The notes under the pieces: model-generated | What the model was told of the DNA's origin: nothing | The model's input: the letters and a program-made list of their open reading frames with translations, nothing else | Database searches by the model: none | Position numbers and translations under genes: made by a program | NCBI GenBank assembly: GCA_020628645.1 | Contig: JAHDES010000019.1 | Location: 34,932 to 98,931 of the forward strand | Direction of reading: 5' to 3' | Length of the DNA: 64,000 bases | Origin: Saprospiraceae bacterium | GTDB taxonomy: Bacteria; Bacteroidota; Bacteroidia; Chitinophagales; Saprospiraceae | In this document: one piece after another, positions 43,801 through 52,783 of the stretch | Position numbering within the stretch: the first letter of the stretch is position 1 | How the letters are laid out: every line of letters begins with the position of its first letter

Positions 43801-45282
43801 TTTTCAGATGCCAATACTGCAGAAGGAGAAATCATTATTGACTATGGAGATGTAACAGGTTCGTTTCAAGAATTCACCTATTTTGATGGAAGTACTGATT
43901 TCGGACAAGTCTACGCTGTAGATGAAAACTTCATCAATTTTAACAGCCAAATTGGAAATGCCTTATGGATTTCAAACGCTACCATTAAATTTGATTTTTC
44001 AGCGAATCACTCAACAGTTACGAGTGTACGTTTTGATTATTGGGATGGTGGCGGAGAAGAAAATATCAGTGTAAATGGATCAACTCCTATTGTGGTCAAT
44101 GATTTTTCTGAACTCCCTACTACCATTGCCCCTGGCATTACAGTAACTAATATCATATCCTCAGATGATGGCGTCATTGAAGGTGCTCTATTGTTTGAAG
44201 GTACTATTGATAATCTACAAGTAGGCGGACAAGAATTTATCTTAGATAATTTATGTTATGAATTAGAAGAACAAATCGAATTCGACGTTTGGCCTGGTGA
44301 TATTGATTATGATAATGTTGCCAATCATTTTGATGTACTGAATCTAGGAGTCGCTTTTGGACAAGATGGCCCTGAGCGTGGCGATTTTAGTAATGAATGG
44401 AATGCCATGCCTGCTGCCCCTTGGGATAAAGAGTTTAAAAATGGGATCAATTACAAACATGCCGATTGTAATGGAGATGGTGTAGTAAATGAAGATGATA
44501 AAGCTGCCATTGCCATGAACTATGATTTAACGCATGGCGAAGTAGAACCCTACTTCCCACTTGATCCTACTGATCTTGACCCCCAAATCTTTGTAGATTT
44601 CCCCATTGATATAGATTTTACCCCTGGTAGCACCGTAGAAATTCCTATTCGTTTAGGAACATTAGATATTCCTGTAGATGATTTATATGGCGTGGCTTTT
44701 ACGGTCTCTTTTACAGAAAATGCCTTTCAAAACAATCAATTGGAATTCGTTTATGAATCAAATTGGTTTGGCGAAAGTGGAGGCGAAGTTCTATTTTTAA
44801 ATCGAAACAATCCAGATGAACAAGAAATAGAAATTGCTATCTCTCGTACCAATCAAACGGATATCTCTGGAGAAGGCGTTATCGGATACATTATAGGTAT
44901 CATTGATGATATAGCAGGGATTGGCACTTTAGAAATGAACGTTCAAAAAATTAAAGCCATCAATCATTTAGAAGAAGAAAAAGCCCTTCGCAATCCTTCA
45001 AGTAGTATCGCATTTACAGCTAGTACCAATGATCCAACCCTCTTAAATGGACTCGGTGTATTTCCAAATCCAGCTTCTACGCATATTTATGTTCAACATG
45101 AAAATTTAGCGATTCAATCCTTACAATTGTATAATATATTAGGACAAAACATTCCACTAAACACCACTAATTCAGCCAACAAAAAACTAGACGTAAGTCA
45201 TTTAACAAGTGGTATTTATTTTCTTCAAATTCATTTTGAACAAGGAAAGGTGATCCGAAAAGTAGAAGTCTTTAGGGATTAA
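40861..45282 (+). CDS. Very large Cys-rich repeat surface protein with dockerin-like and T9SS domains
   Basis: A 1473-residue exported protein. A signal peptide (TLVFFIAFFIACFSFQYNYA) is followed by ten Cys-rich beta-rich units of ~90 residues. In the later repeats two unit types alternate, one starting CDITSIEAEAYNCQADGTFS and one CEISNIHVESLGCNDDGTYN, each with several Cys likely paired. Next come a sandwich domain (EGEIIIDYGDVTGSF), a dockerin-like Asp-rich segment (GDIDYDNVANHFDVLNLG, then KHADCNGDGVVNEDDKAAIA), a cohesin-like sandwich and the T9SS type A tail (LGVFPNPASTHIYV, then GIYFLQIHFEQGKVIRKVEV). It is probably surface-exposed and adhesive. The repeats are still expanding at DNA level (see findings). 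Confidence 0.88.
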   Translation: MRTLVFFIAFFIACFSFQYNYAQCAISDLFAEAYIDCNEDGTFKVDLEFNIANGNNNGFDVYINDQIYTSFPNYPNPFVTLENVQINPAGTVTIAVKDSDDLSCFAEFSLTPPDCAFLTNCDFNLYEVVAFNCSDVGVYDLNFLVLENEFEGDYFDLYSNGELLYSQEPIPSFDTYPVDYPITNSTQSMDQITICQAGTDCCVSTTVLAPDCDCNMIHEIIIEEIICEGDQVYYQLNLDYTLNESDEFKLYLGNIFPVTPTTYKYADLPIIIGPVEPIVYNNYTTIYAQDEVGSCSASLWQNYEPCTPTNDCTIINALPVNHFCYDDGTFRVNISVSHLNEGHEGYSVFVDGVNFGSYFYSNTFSLVGALPADGSIYQFEIKDNHFPDCSFTFDYTAPDCGNNNDCSINEINIDLGDCNDDGTYNFVLNLDYINASNDFFDLWINNEFVDFFPLDQLPLNLENITPRSNSDYDHIKVCINDNPNCCKEIEFVPPACEVECDITSIEAEAYNCQADGTFSVDLAFTSVGLSEFGVNVIINGQGFFIHNLNEEFYTFDGIPYDAAGSVIIELFDEPDVECAASLTIDMPNCEDVCEISNIHVESLGCNDDGTYNFNLFLDYQNAGNDFFDLWINNEFVDFFPLDQLPLSFENITPRSNSGYDHIKVCINDNPDCCKEIEFLQPDCETECDITSIEAEAYNCQADGTFSVDLAFTSVGLSEFGVNVIINGQGFFIHNLNEEFYTFDGIPYDAAGSVIIELFDEPDVECAASLTIDMPNCEDVCEISNIHVESLGCNDDGTYNFNLFLDYQNPTNDFFDLWINNEYVGFFELDQLPLSIDSITPRPNTSNDIVKVCINDNPDCCKEIEFIQPDCEEECDITSIEASAYNCLDDGTFSVDVAFTSVGLSDVGVNVIINGQGFFIHNLNEDYYTFDGIPYDAAGSVLIELYDEPDVECAASLIIDMPNCEDVANCLGFEILDLDQIFSDANTAEGEIIIDYGDVTGSFQEFTYFDGSTDFGQVYAVDENFINFNSQIGNALWISNATIKFDFSANHSTVTSVRFDYWDGGGEENISVNGSTPIVVNDFSELPTTIAPGITVTNIISSDDGVIEGALLFEGTIDNLQVGGQEFILDNLCYELEEQIEFDVWPGDIDYDNVANHFDVLNLGVAFGQDGPERGDFSNEWNAMPAAPWDKEFKNGINYKHADCNGDGVVNEDDKAAIAMNYDLTHGEVEPYFPLDPTDLDPQIFVDFPIDIDFTPGSTVEIPIRLGTLDIPVDDLYGVAFTVSFTENAFQNNQLEFVYESNWFGESGGEVLFLNRNNPDEQEIEIAISRTNQTDISGEGVIGYIIGIIDDIAGIGTLEMNVQKIKAINHLEEEKALRNPSSSIAFTASTNDPTLLNGLGVFPNPASTHIYVQHENLAIQSLQLYNILGQNIPLNTTNSANKKLDVSHLTSGIYFLQIHFEQGKVIRKVEVFRD
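40930..43755 (+). repeat. Ten tandem coding repeats, with a recent 561-bp duplication
   Basis: Protein units of ~90 residues repeat ten times. The AB pairs starting at 42358, 42919 and 43480 are exactly 561 bp apart; 42358-42723 and 42919-43284 are identical by eye over about 366 bp, while the third pair has diverged. Confidence 0.85.
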
Positions 45283-45590
45283 TCCCTGAGTTAAAATTTA
45301 TAAAATCGAGTAGTAGACAAGTGGTTTGCTACTCGATTTGTAGTTTAGTATGGTTCTTGTATATTTTTTACTTAAAAAATATAGCACACAGTGATCTAAA
45401 TTAGTTTAAGTTTTATGATTGTCCCAAGGGAACATGTTCCCTTGAAATTCAGGACGTTATAATTGGGGGTGAACCATATTGAAGTTAAAAATTATTTCGA
45501 TTACAGTGTACATAGTAGCATTTTATATAAAAAATACAGAAATTTGTCTTACAAATAAACATCAATCCACAACATCAAAAATATATTGTC
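45283..45590. other. Spacer holding a weak terminator and one repeat copy
   Basis: AAATCGAGTAG (45303-45313) pairs with CTACTCGATTT (45329-45339) as a hairpin after the repeat gene, but T tracts are short. The remainder is mainly repeat copy 2 (45390-45511) and AT-rich leader of the next gene. Confidence 0.55.
45390..45511. repeat. ~120-bp intergenic repeat with 20-bp palindrome, copy 2 (inverted)
   Basis: The palindrome is at 45425-45444. The flanks, reading TTTTATGATTGTCCC on the left and TTCAGGACGTTATAA, CATATTGAAGTTAAAAATTA and TTTCGATTACAGTGTA on the right, are the reverse complement of copy 1. Confidence 0.85.
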
Positions 45591-48275
45591 ATGTATCATA
45601 GAAGACTGCTTTTATTCTTTAGTGCTTTCTTTTTATTCACTTCTTTAATCGAAGGACAGGTTTTTTCTCATCAATCAGAAAAAATTGGTACAACTTTGCC
45701 TATAATAACTTACAGAAAAATGATTCGAGCCATAGATGTAGATCAAGATGGAGATCGAGACATTGTTCATTTTGAGTATAGGAATATGTTTTGGTATGAA
45801 AATGATGGTAATGGAAGCTTTTCGGATTCAATTCAAATTCTTGATGGAACCTATGGCTTCTTCAGGGACTTCGAACTTATTGATATTGATAATGATAATG
45901 ATTTAGACCTTGTGCTTCGTGCTAGTCAGAAAATCATTTGGCTGAAGAATAATGGAAAATTTGAATTTGAATTTGGTAATGAAATTTCTTCAGGCGAGAT
46001 TGATGGTGGATTTGCACTAGCCTCAGCTGATTTAGATCAAGATGGAGATATTGATATTATTGCTGATGATTATGAAATTGGAAATTTCGGATTCATATGG
46101 TATGAAAATGATGGAGAAGGCAATTTCAATCTGAAACAACAAATATTGGATGAGGTTTTCTTAGGGGTACAACAAATAGAAACAGCAGATATAGATCAAG
46201 ATGGAGATGATGATGTCGTTATTGGGACATCAGTAATCCCTTATCACCGACTGTTTTGGTGTGAAAATGATGGTAATGGAAATTTAGTTTTAAAAGAATC
46301 TCTGGGTGGCAATAATCATGATATAAGAGTATTGAAGATTATTGATCTTGATCAAGATAATGACTTAGATATATTCACACTTTCTAAAGAGAATAATAAA
46401 GTTGTCTGGTATGAAAATTATGGAGATGGCAATTTTGGATCTTCAATTTCCGCCTTTGGTTATAATAAAGAACCTGATGCCGCTGGTTTTGGGGATGTGG
46501 ATAAAGATGGTGATATAGACATAATTATCGGAAATACTGCATGGAATCCTCAAATGGTCCTTTATCAAAATGAAGGAGATGGTACTTTTAGTCGTTCAGA
46601 TACGATCTACTATAATGAAGGTGAAATCGATGACATTGATCTTTCAGATTTAGATAATGATGGAGATTTAGATTTACTGGTTGGTTATGGTGACGACTTA
46701 CATGAAATTCGATGGTTCAAAAATATTTACAATACCCCTCGAATATCTGGTTGTTTCTATCATGACACCAATAATAATGGTGTAAAAGATTCTACAGATC
46801 GTACTTTAAATGTAATAAATTCATCCATCTCTAGTGAAGCTCAAATTAGCTATACAAATAATGATGGTTGCTATCATCATGTTGTTAATGATGGTACATA
46901 TAATGTATCTTTTGTTACTAATGAGCACTGGATATTGAGCTCTGATTCTAGTTCTTATAACGTGAATATTGTAGATAAGAGTGTTACTGGTCTTAATTTT
47001 GGATTTATACCTTTAGATTCCATTATCTTAGGAAATGTAAATATTTCAAGTGGTATTCCACGATGTTTTCGAAAAGCATCCTTCGATTTTAATTTTAAAA
47101 ATGAAGGCACTACCGTTTTAAGTGGTACTTACAAAGTACAATATTCAAAAGAATACTTAGCTTTAATTGAATCAAGTCCTTTCCCTTCTACAAGTGGAAA
47201 TAAATATTGGGAATGGACATTTGAAAACCTCTATCCTGGAGAAGTCACTCAGTTTAAAACGATCGTTCAAATGCCTACCATAGGTCAAATGCAAAGTGAT
47301 GGTGCTAAATTCGTAATGACAGCTATCGTTGATGCCACTAGTCAAGGAGGACAGGAACAATCTTTTTATTATAAATCCACTTTTGAAGCCGTTTGTGCTT
47401 ATGATCCTAATGACAAACTAGTCCATCCAGATCGAGAAGGCGAAGAAAACTTTACGTTACTCGATGAAGATTTAACTTATACTATTCGTTTTCAAAATAC
47501 TGGAAATGATACAGCTTTTTCTGTGGTCATTAGAGATACTTTGGATGATAACTTAGATGCTTCTACACTTAGGGTATTAGCGAGTAGCCATCCCAGTCAT
47601 TTACGTACAGAATTAAAAGATGAACAATATCTCACCTTTACTTTTGATAATATCGAATTACCCGATAGCACTACAAATTTTAATGGAAGTCAAGGCTATG
47701 TTTCATATATTATTAGTCCAGTTATCGGTATACAAGAAAATACAATAGTGACAAATCGAGCAGGTATTTATTTTGATTTTAATCCTCCTATTATTACGAA
47801 TACCACACAAAATACCTTTGTAAAATGCCTACCATCCATAGCATCTTCAACTACTATTTTTATAGCTGAGGGAGAAAATTATATCTTACCTGATAGCAGT
47901 GTCGTAAATGCTCCTGGCATCTATGAAGTGAGCTTGTATGATGATGAAAACTGTCTTACAGAAGTAATCACCTTTACCATTGAAATTGGTGATCCAAGCA
48001 GTACTCCTTCTATTTCTATGGAGAAAAATATTACTGTTTTTCCCAATCCTACAAAAGACTTCTTCACCATTGAACTAAAAGAGTATAATACAAAATCTTA
48101 TCAATTGACCGTATACAATACCTTAGGACAATCCATCTACCAAGAACAAATTCAGCATCAAATCAGCAAAATAGAAACGCCAAATTGGCAAGAAGGGGTT
48201 TATTACTTACAATTCACCAGCCTTTCTGGCGAAATCATAGCTACTAAAAAAATCGTAAAAATGGCTGCTCATTAA
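45591..48275 (+). CDS. FG-GAP/VCBS-repeat surface protein with T9SS domain
   Basis: An 894-residue exported protein. A signal peptide (LLLFFSAFFLFTSLIEG) is followed by about seven FG-GAP-like units, each with DxDxDGDxD calcium-type loops (AIDVDQDGDRDIVHFEYRN, ADLDQDGDIDIIADDYEIGN, GDVDKDGDIDIIIGN) and WYENDGNGxF strands, probably a beta-propeller. Then come an SdrD/CnaB-like unit (ISGCFYHDTNNNGVKDSTDR), a DUF11/DUF7619-like domain (LTYTIRFQNTGNDTAFSVVI, then AGIYFDFNPPIITNTTQNTF) and the T9SS type A tail (ITVFPNPTKDFFTIEL, then GVYYLQFTSLSGEIIATKKI). It should be displayed outside and may bind calcium or sugars. Adjacent to the Cys-rich repeat gene. Confidence 0.9.
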   Translation: MYHRRLLLFFSAFFLFTSLIEGQVFSHQSEKIGTTLPIITYRKMIRAIDVDQDGDRDIVHFEYRNMFWYENDGNGSFSDSIQILDGTYGFFRDFELIDIDNDNDLDLVLRASQKIIWLKNNGKFEFEFGNEISSGEIDGGFALASADLDQDGDIDIIADDYEIGNFGFIWYENDGEGNFNLKQQILDEVFLGVQQIETADIDQDGDDDVVIGTSVIPYHRLFWCENDGNGNLVLKESLGGNNHDIRVLKIIDLDQDNDLDIFTLSKENNKVVWYENYGDGNFGSSISAFGYNKEPDAAGFGDVDKDGDIDIIIGNTAWNPQMVLYQNEGDGTFSRSDTIYYNEGEIDDIDLSDLDNDGDLDLLVGYGDDLHEIRWFKNIYNTPRISGCFYHDTNNNGVKDSTDRTLNVINSSISSEAQISYTNNDGCYHHVVNDGTYNVSFVTNEHWILSSDSSSYNVNIVDKSVTGLNFGFIPLDSIILGNVNISSGIPRCFRKASFDFNFKNEGTTVLSGTYKVQYSKEYLALIESSPFPSTSGNKYWEWTFENLYPGEVTQFKTIVQMPTIGQMQSDGAKFVMTAIVDATSQGGQEQSFYYKSTFEAVCAYDPNDKLVHPDREGEENFTLLDEDLTYTIRFQNTGNDTAFSVVIRDTLDDNLDASTLRVLASSHPSHLRTELKDEQYLTFTFDNIELPDSTTNFNGSQGYVSYIISPVIGIQENTIVTNRAGIYFDFNPPIITNTTQNTFVKCLPSIASSTTIFIAEGENYILPDSSVVNAPGIYEVSLYDDENCLTEVITFTIEIGDPSSTPSISMEKNITVFPNPTKDFFTIELKEYNTKSYQLTVYNTLGQSIYQEQIQHQISKIETPNWQEGVYYLQFTSLSGEIIATKKIVKMAAH

Positions 48276-48314
48276 ATGAATTACCTCATTTAATACGATA
48301 TAGAGGTATATCTC

Positions 48315-48360
48315 AAAAACAACAAAATTAGTCACAAACAACTAATTTTGTTGTTTTTTT
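48315..48360 (+). terminator. Long AT-rich terminator overlapping the TetR promoter
   Basis: An 18-bp stem, AAAAACAACAAAATTAGT (48315-48332) against ACTAATTTTGTTGTTTTT (48341-48358), with an 8-nt loop and further T. It follows the T9SS gene and runs into the -7 box of the next gene. Confidence 0.75.
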
Positions 48361-48362
48361 TA

Positions 48363-48370
48363 TATATTTG
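48363..48370 (+). promoter_or_regulatory. -7 box suggesting a leaderless TetR transcript
   Basis: TATATTTG is an exact TAnnTTTG only 5 nt before the ATG at 48376, so transcription would begin at or next to the start codon. The inverted repeat at 48315-48358 covers the usual -33 zone and may be the operator. Confidence 0.5.
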
Positions 48371-48375
48371 TAACT

Positions 48376-49047
48376 ATGAAGATTTCTACTAAGCAAAAAA
48401 TTATTCATCATGCCATCGAACTTTTCAATAAAAATGGATATGCATCGGTTACCTTAGCAGATGTTGCTAATACAATCGGAATGACTCGTGGAAATCTAAC
48501 TTATCATTTCAAAGATAAAGATATACTACTTGATGCTATTGCAGAAGAATTATGGGCCAAACTTAAAGTAGAACGCAATACTTCCAGACAACTACCCTCT
48601 TTTGAAAACCTTCACAATTGGGTGCAATTATACTATCGCTTTCAAAAGGCGTATGCCTTCATTTTTCTTGATTACCAAGTATTAAATCATCCTTCTATTC
48701 AGCCCAAATTTCGCGAACTTACCAAGCAACAAATTAAGGACAACGAAGCCACCATTGCCTTTTCGATCTCTGCTGGAAATATGCATCCTGAACCCTTTGA
48801 AGGAATGTATCGCAATCTTGCATTCAATACTTGGATGGTTTCTTTCTATTGGTTGAATCAGCAAATCGTTCGGGGTGAAAATATTGATAGCACAAGCGAA
48901 GAAGGTGAAATGAAGATTTGGAGTATGGTACTTCCTCATTTTACAGAAAAGGGGCTTAAAAGATTTAGAGATTTTTTTGGAGCAGATTACCTCAAAAAAC
49001 TAGGTGAATCATTCAATACAGATATTTCAGAATATGTTGGATTCTAA
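48376..49047 (+). CDS. TetR/AcrR-family regulator of the acyl-CoA cluster
   Basis: A 223-residue dimeric repressor. The HTH lies near residues 24-45 (ASVTLADVANTIGMTRGNLTYHF), the usual TetR N-terminal three-helix head; the C-terminal ligand domain is all-helical with aromatic patches (LVQLYYRFQKAYAFIFLDYQ). It precedes the catabolic genes in the same direction, 14 nt from the first, so it probably controls them and senses an acyl-CoA or free acid, as FadR/PsrA-type TetR proteins do. The ligand is inference from the cluster. It has a very short or no leader. Confidence 0.88.
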   Translation: MKISTKQKIIHHAIELFNKNGYASVTLADVANTIGMTRGNLTYHFKDKDILLDAIAEELWAKLKVERNTSRQLPSFENLHNWVQLYYRFQKAYAFIFLDYQVLNHPSIQPKFRELTKQQIKDNEATIAFSISAGNMHPEPFEGMYRNLAFNTWMVSFYWLNQQIVRGENIDSTSEEGEMKIWSMVLPHFTEKGLKRFRDFFGADYLKKLGESFNTDISEYVGF

Positions 49048-49061
49048 ACCAATACTACCCT

Positions 49062-49880
49062 ATGCAATATTTCAATACTCATACACTTGAAAGTTTTCAT
49101 CAACAAACATTTGCTTTTTTATTGGTGGAAGAAAACAATCATGTTTTAACGGTAACATTAAACCGAGAAAAAAAGAAAAACGCGCTTCATCCACAAATGG
49201 TGGTAGAGTTAGCATACGCTATGCAATATGCACATTCCAATAAAGATATTTGGATGATTCTATTACAAGCAAAAGGAAATGTATTTTGTGCAGGAGCAGA
49301 TTTAAAAGCGATGGCAGGTTTTGCAACACCACATAATTCGTCCATTCCAGTTCCAGATGATGAGATATTAATTGGCGAATTATTCAATAAAGTCTATAAA
49401 CCCACTATTGCTAAAGTAACGGGTGATGTCTACGCAGGCGGCTTCTTTTTCTTAGCGGGCTGCAATATTGTCGTTGCACAAGATGATGTGAAATTTGGTT
49501 TACCAGAAGTAAAACGTGGCATTTATCCTTTTCAAGTCATGGCATCTTTATTACAAGTAATGCCCGCCCGTAAAGTAGTAGATTGGTGTATCAGAGGCTA
49601 CAATTTACCCGTAGCTGAAGCTGTAAAATATGGCTTAGTTACTCAAATGGTATCTGCTGAACAAATCGACGAAACCATTCAAAACATCATAATAGAATTA
49701 AAGCAAAATAGTCCTTCTGCTATACGATTTGGCTTAATGGCATATGATGCAATTCAGCCCAAAAGTGCAGAACACAAATATTTATTCGATATGCTGATGA
49801 AAACCATTCAAACCAAAGACGGGCAAGAAGGATTGAAGGCATTTCGAGAAAAAAGACCGCCCGTTTGGACAGGTGAATAA
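49062..49880 (+). CDS. Enoyl-CoA hydratase/isomerase
   Basis: A 272-residue crotonase-fold enzyme. The oxyanion and acyl-CoA loops are plain: VFCAGADLKAMAGFATPH and VTGDVYAGGFFFLAGCNIVVAQDDVKFGLPEVKRG, whose Glu in GLPEVKRG aligns with one of the catalytic acids. It hydrates or isomerises an enoyl-CoA made by one of the neighbouring dehydrogenases. The C-terminus (RFGLMAYDAIQPKSAEHKYL, then GLKAFREKRPPVWTG) is the standard end of the family. It starts 14 nt after the TetR stop, inside the same transcript. Precise substrate unknown. Confidence 0.9.
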   Translation: MQYFNTHTLESFHQQTFAFLLVEENNHVLTVTLNREKKKNALHPQMVVELAYAMQYAHSNKDIWMILLQAKGNVFCAGADLKAMAGFATPHNSSIPVPDDEILIGELFNKVYKPTIAKVTGDVYAGGFFFLAGCNIVVAQDDVKFGLPEVKRGIYPFQVMASLLQVMPARKVVDWCIRGYNLPVAEAVKYGLVTQMVSAEQIDETIQNIIIELKQNSPSAIRFGLMAYDAIQPKSAEHKYLFDMLMKTIQTKDGQEGLKAFREKRPPVWTGE

Positions 49881-49930
49881 ATATTCCATCCAAGCAATTT
49901 CGATTTATACAAGGATTTAAAACCACATTT

Positions 49931-50794
49931 ATGGATAAAAATAAAATTATCATCTCCGCTGCATTAACGGGTGCTGCCACCAATCGAACCCACTGTCCCT
50001 ACATCCCCTACACTCCTGAAGAGCTAGGAGAAGAAGCCAAACGAGCAGCAGATGCTGGAGCTTCCATTGTACACATTCATGCGCGTGAAGATAATGGAAT
50101 GCCTAGTTGGCGGACTGAAGTCTTTGAAGCAATTACCAAAGAAGTACGTAAGCGATGCCCTGATTTAATTATCAATTATTCAACAGGAGCTATTGGTCTT
50201 TCTGTAGAAGAACGCATTGCACATTTACCCGCCACCAAGCCAGAAATGGCGGCATTCAATATGGGGAGCATGAACTATGCTATTTTCTCCAAGAAACAAA
50301 AAAAGTTTTTTTGGAATGGCGTTTTTGAAAATTCTTTTGATACCATGTCAAAAGTCGTTCAAACCATGAATGAACATAATATCTGTCCTGAAATGGAATG
50401 CTTCGATACGAGTCATATTCGCAATGCAGAACCCCTTCGCAGCATGGGATTGATTCCAGATAACGCCTGTTATAGTTTAGTAATGGGAGTATTAGGTGGT
50501 ATTCCTGCTACTACCGATAATTTAATCCATCAAATTAAGCAAGTTCCTGATGGCGCATTTTGGCAAGCCATTGTAATTAGTCGTAAACAATGGAAATTAG
50601 CCGCTTTAGCAGCCGTCATGGGTGGAAATATTCGAGTCGGTTTAGAAGATAATTTCTATCTACCCAATGGAGAAATGGCAAAATCAAATGGAGAATTAGT
50701 CGATCAAGCCGTTATTTTAGCCAGAGCCATCGGTCGAGAACCCGCTACGATTGAAGAAACTAGAACATGGCTAAATATAAACCGAGTAAGTTAA
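49931..50794 (+). CDS. BKACE-type beta-keto acid cleavage enzyme
   Basis: A 287-residue TIM-barrel enzyme of the 3-keto-5-aminohexanoate cleavage (BKACE/DUF849) family. It splits a beta-keto acid with acetyl-CoA to give acetoacetate and a new CoA ester, using zinc. The metal motif is ASIVHIHAREDNGMPSWRTE (two His), with ALTGAATNRTHCPYIPYTPE at the start and MECFDTSHIRNAEPLRSMGL near residues 155-175 supplying the acid. The KAT-like substrate loop RxxG is replaced by local sequence. Its presence next to dehydrogenases suggests breakdown of a branched, amino- or keto-acid. It follows the enoyl-CoA hydratase gene by 51 nt. Confidence 0.88.
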   Translation: MDKNKIIISAALTGAATNRTHCPYIPYTPEELGEEAKRAADAGASIVHIHAREDNGMPSWRTEVFEAITKEVRKRCPDLIINYSTGAIGLSVEERIAHLPATKPEMAAFNMGSMNYAIFSKKQKKFFWNGVFENSFDTMSKVVQTMNEHNICPEMECFDTSHIRNAEPLRSMGLIPDNACYSLVMGVLGGIPATTDNLIHQIKQVPDGAFWQAIVISRKQWKLAALAAVMGGNIRVGLEDNFYLPNGEMAKSNGELVDQAVILARAIGREPATIEETRTWLNINRVS

Positions 50795-50853
50795 TATTAC
50801 TGTTTTATTGTCCATTATAACCAAGGATTCATCGTCCAACAATAAAAACCACC

Positions 50854-52632
50854 ATGAATACCATACATCAAATCAAAGGAGGAACATTTTTACTCGAAAC
50901 GCCAACTTCCGAATACATATTTACGCCAGAAGATTATACAGAAGAACATTTGCTTTTGAGAGCATCTGTACGAGAATTTATCAATCAAGAGATTGAGCCT
51001 AATAAAACTATTTTTGATTCAAAAGAAGGAACAAAATTAGCTCCTCAAAAATTAGAACAATTTGGTGCATTAGGATTTTTAGGACTAGCTGTACCTGAAA
51101 AATTCGGCGGAGCAGGCTGTGATATCAAGACAGATTTAGCAGTTTCTGAAGTGATGTGTGATAGCTTTTCTTTTTCTCAATCACTAGGCATTCAAAAAGG
51201 ATTGGGCATTAATACCATCCTATTTTATGGCAATGAAGCACAACAAGCTAAGTATTTGGAAGGTATTATTTCTGGTCAAATCAAATGTGCCTATTGCTTG
51301 ACCGAACCCCATGCTGGTTCCGATGCCAATGCTGGAAAAACCAAAGCTGTTTATTCTGAAGATGGAAAACATTTCATCTTGAATGGTCAAAAAATGTGGA
51401 TTACCAATTCTGGTTTTGCAGATGTCTTTTCCGTCTTTTGTAAAATTGAAGATGATCCCAATATGTCCTGCCTTATCGTAGAAAAAAAATGGGGTGTTCA
51501 ATTAGGAGCCGAAGAAAAAAAGTTAGGCATTCATGGTTCCTCTACCCGACAAGTATTTTTTGAAAATGTCAAAGTCCCTGTCGAAAATTTATTAGGTGAA
51601 CGAAATAATGGATTAAAAATAGCAATGGATGCCCTCAACATGGGGCGACTAGCCATTGGTATTGCAGGATCTGCGATTGCTAAACGAGCCTTCCGTCTAG
51701 GTATCCGTTATGCCAATGAACGTTTTCAGTTTAAACAACCCATCTCTGCTTTTGGAGCGATACAAGAGAAAATAGCAAAAATGGCAGCCTCTATTTATGC
51801 TTTAGAAGCTGCTTGGAATCGTCTTGGAGGAGATATGGATATTTTAGTTCAGCATTTTACAGCAGAAGGCGTTGATATTTTAACTGCTAAACAAAAAGTA
51901 GCCAATGATTTCGCTACTGAATGCGCTATGATTAAAGTATTAGGTTCTGAAACAGAGCAATTCGTAGTAGATGAAGCCTTACAAATGCATGGAGGAATGG
52001 GGTATTCTGGTGAGTCTGAAATTTCTATTTTATATCGAAATATTCGTGGCAATCGAATTTATGAAGGAACAAACGAAATCAATCGTTTAGTTATTCCTGG
52101 AAATTTACTAAGAAAAGCCTTCAAAGGAGAACTTCCACTCATGGAAAAAGTGATGACGACTTTTAGTGAGTTACAAGCAGGACAATTGAACGCCATCGCC
52201 GATACAGTAGAAGAAAAAGAACTTCCTTTGTTATTTTTAGAAAATGCAAAAAAAGCTACCCTTCTAACGATGGGTTTAGCTGCTCAAAAATACCAAGGCG
52301 ACATTAAAAATGCACAAGAAGTACTTACTCGATTATCCAATTTATTGGCATACACTTATTTCATAGAATCCGCTATTCTGAGAGCAAATAAGCATGCTTC
52401 TTCTACTATTCATTTTGATTTAATGCTCTTGTATTTATACGAAAAGGCAGATTTAATGAAGCAAGAATTAAAAGAAGTCATTTATAATTGTTCTGAAAAA
52501 GAAGCCGCTATGGCAAATTTAAAAGCTATTCAACGACTTCTAAATTTACCGCCAAAAGACATTATCCAATTACGCCAAAAAATCGCTAAACATTTCATTC
52601 AAAAAAATGATTATAAATTAAGCACACTATAA
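50854..52632 (+). CDS. Acyl-CoA dehydrogenase of the long, VLCAD/ACAD9-like form
   Basis: A 592-residue flavoprotein dehydrogenase, about 200 residues longer than standard acyl-CoA dehydrogenases, which fits the VLCAD/ACAD9 class with a C-terminal helical extension. Marks: IKCAYCLTEPHAGSDANAGK and FILNGQKMWITNSGFADVF (FAD/substrate region), KRAFRLGIRYANERFQFKQP (arginine fingers) and ALQMHGGMGYSGESEISILY with YEGTNEINRLVIPGNL near the catalytic Glu. The last ~150 residues form the extension (LPLLFLENAKKATLLTMGLA). The ATG at 50854 starts the N-terminal helix directly. Its chain-length preference is probably long or branched, but not proven. Confidence 0.92.
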   Translation: MNTIHQIKGGTFLLETPTSEYIFTPEDYTEEHLLLRASVREFINQEIEPNKTIFDSKEGTKLAPQKLEQFGALGFLGLAVPEKFGGAGCDIKTDLAVSEVMCDSFSFSQSLGIQKGLGINTILFYGNEAQQAKYLEGIISGQIKCAYCLTEPHAGSDANAGKTKAVYSEDGKHFILNGQKMWITNSGFADVFSVFCKIEDDPNMSCLIVEKKWGVQLGAEEKKLGIHGSSTRQVFFENVKVPVENLLGERNNGLKIAMDALNMGRLAIGIAGSAIAKRAFRLGIRYANERFQFKQPISAFGAIQEKIAKMAASIYALEAAWNRLGGDMDILVQHFTAEGVDILTAKQKVANDFATECAMIKVLGSETEQFVVDEALQMHGGMGYSGESEISILYRNIRGNRIYEGTNEINRLVIPGNLLRKAFKGELPLMEKVMTTFSELQAGQLNAIADTVEEKELPLLFLENAKKATLLTMGLAAQKYQGDIKNAQEVLTRLSNLLAYTYFIESAILRANKHASSTIHFDLMLLYLYEKADLMKQELKEVIYNCSEKEAAMANLKAIQRLLNLPPKDIIQLRQKIAKHFIQKNDYKLSTL

Positions 52633-52740
52633 CCAAAATAATTTTCAACTTCAATATGATCTACTCCAATAATAACGTCCTGAATTTCAAGGGAACATGT
52701 TCCCTTGGGGCAATCATAAAACTTAGATTACAGTATATTA
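52624..52740. repeat. ~120-bp intergenic repeat with 20-bp palindrome, copy 3
   Basis: The palindrome is at 52688-52707, in the same orientation as copy 1 (AATAATTTTCAACTTCAATA, AACGTCCTGAATTT, then GGGGCAATCATAAAACTTA). Its left edge overlaps the last codons of the 592-residue dehydrogenase gene. Confidence 0.85.
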
Positions 52741-52783
52741 AGTTAGGGCTTTGGGAAACAATAACTTTAAAAAAATTCACATC

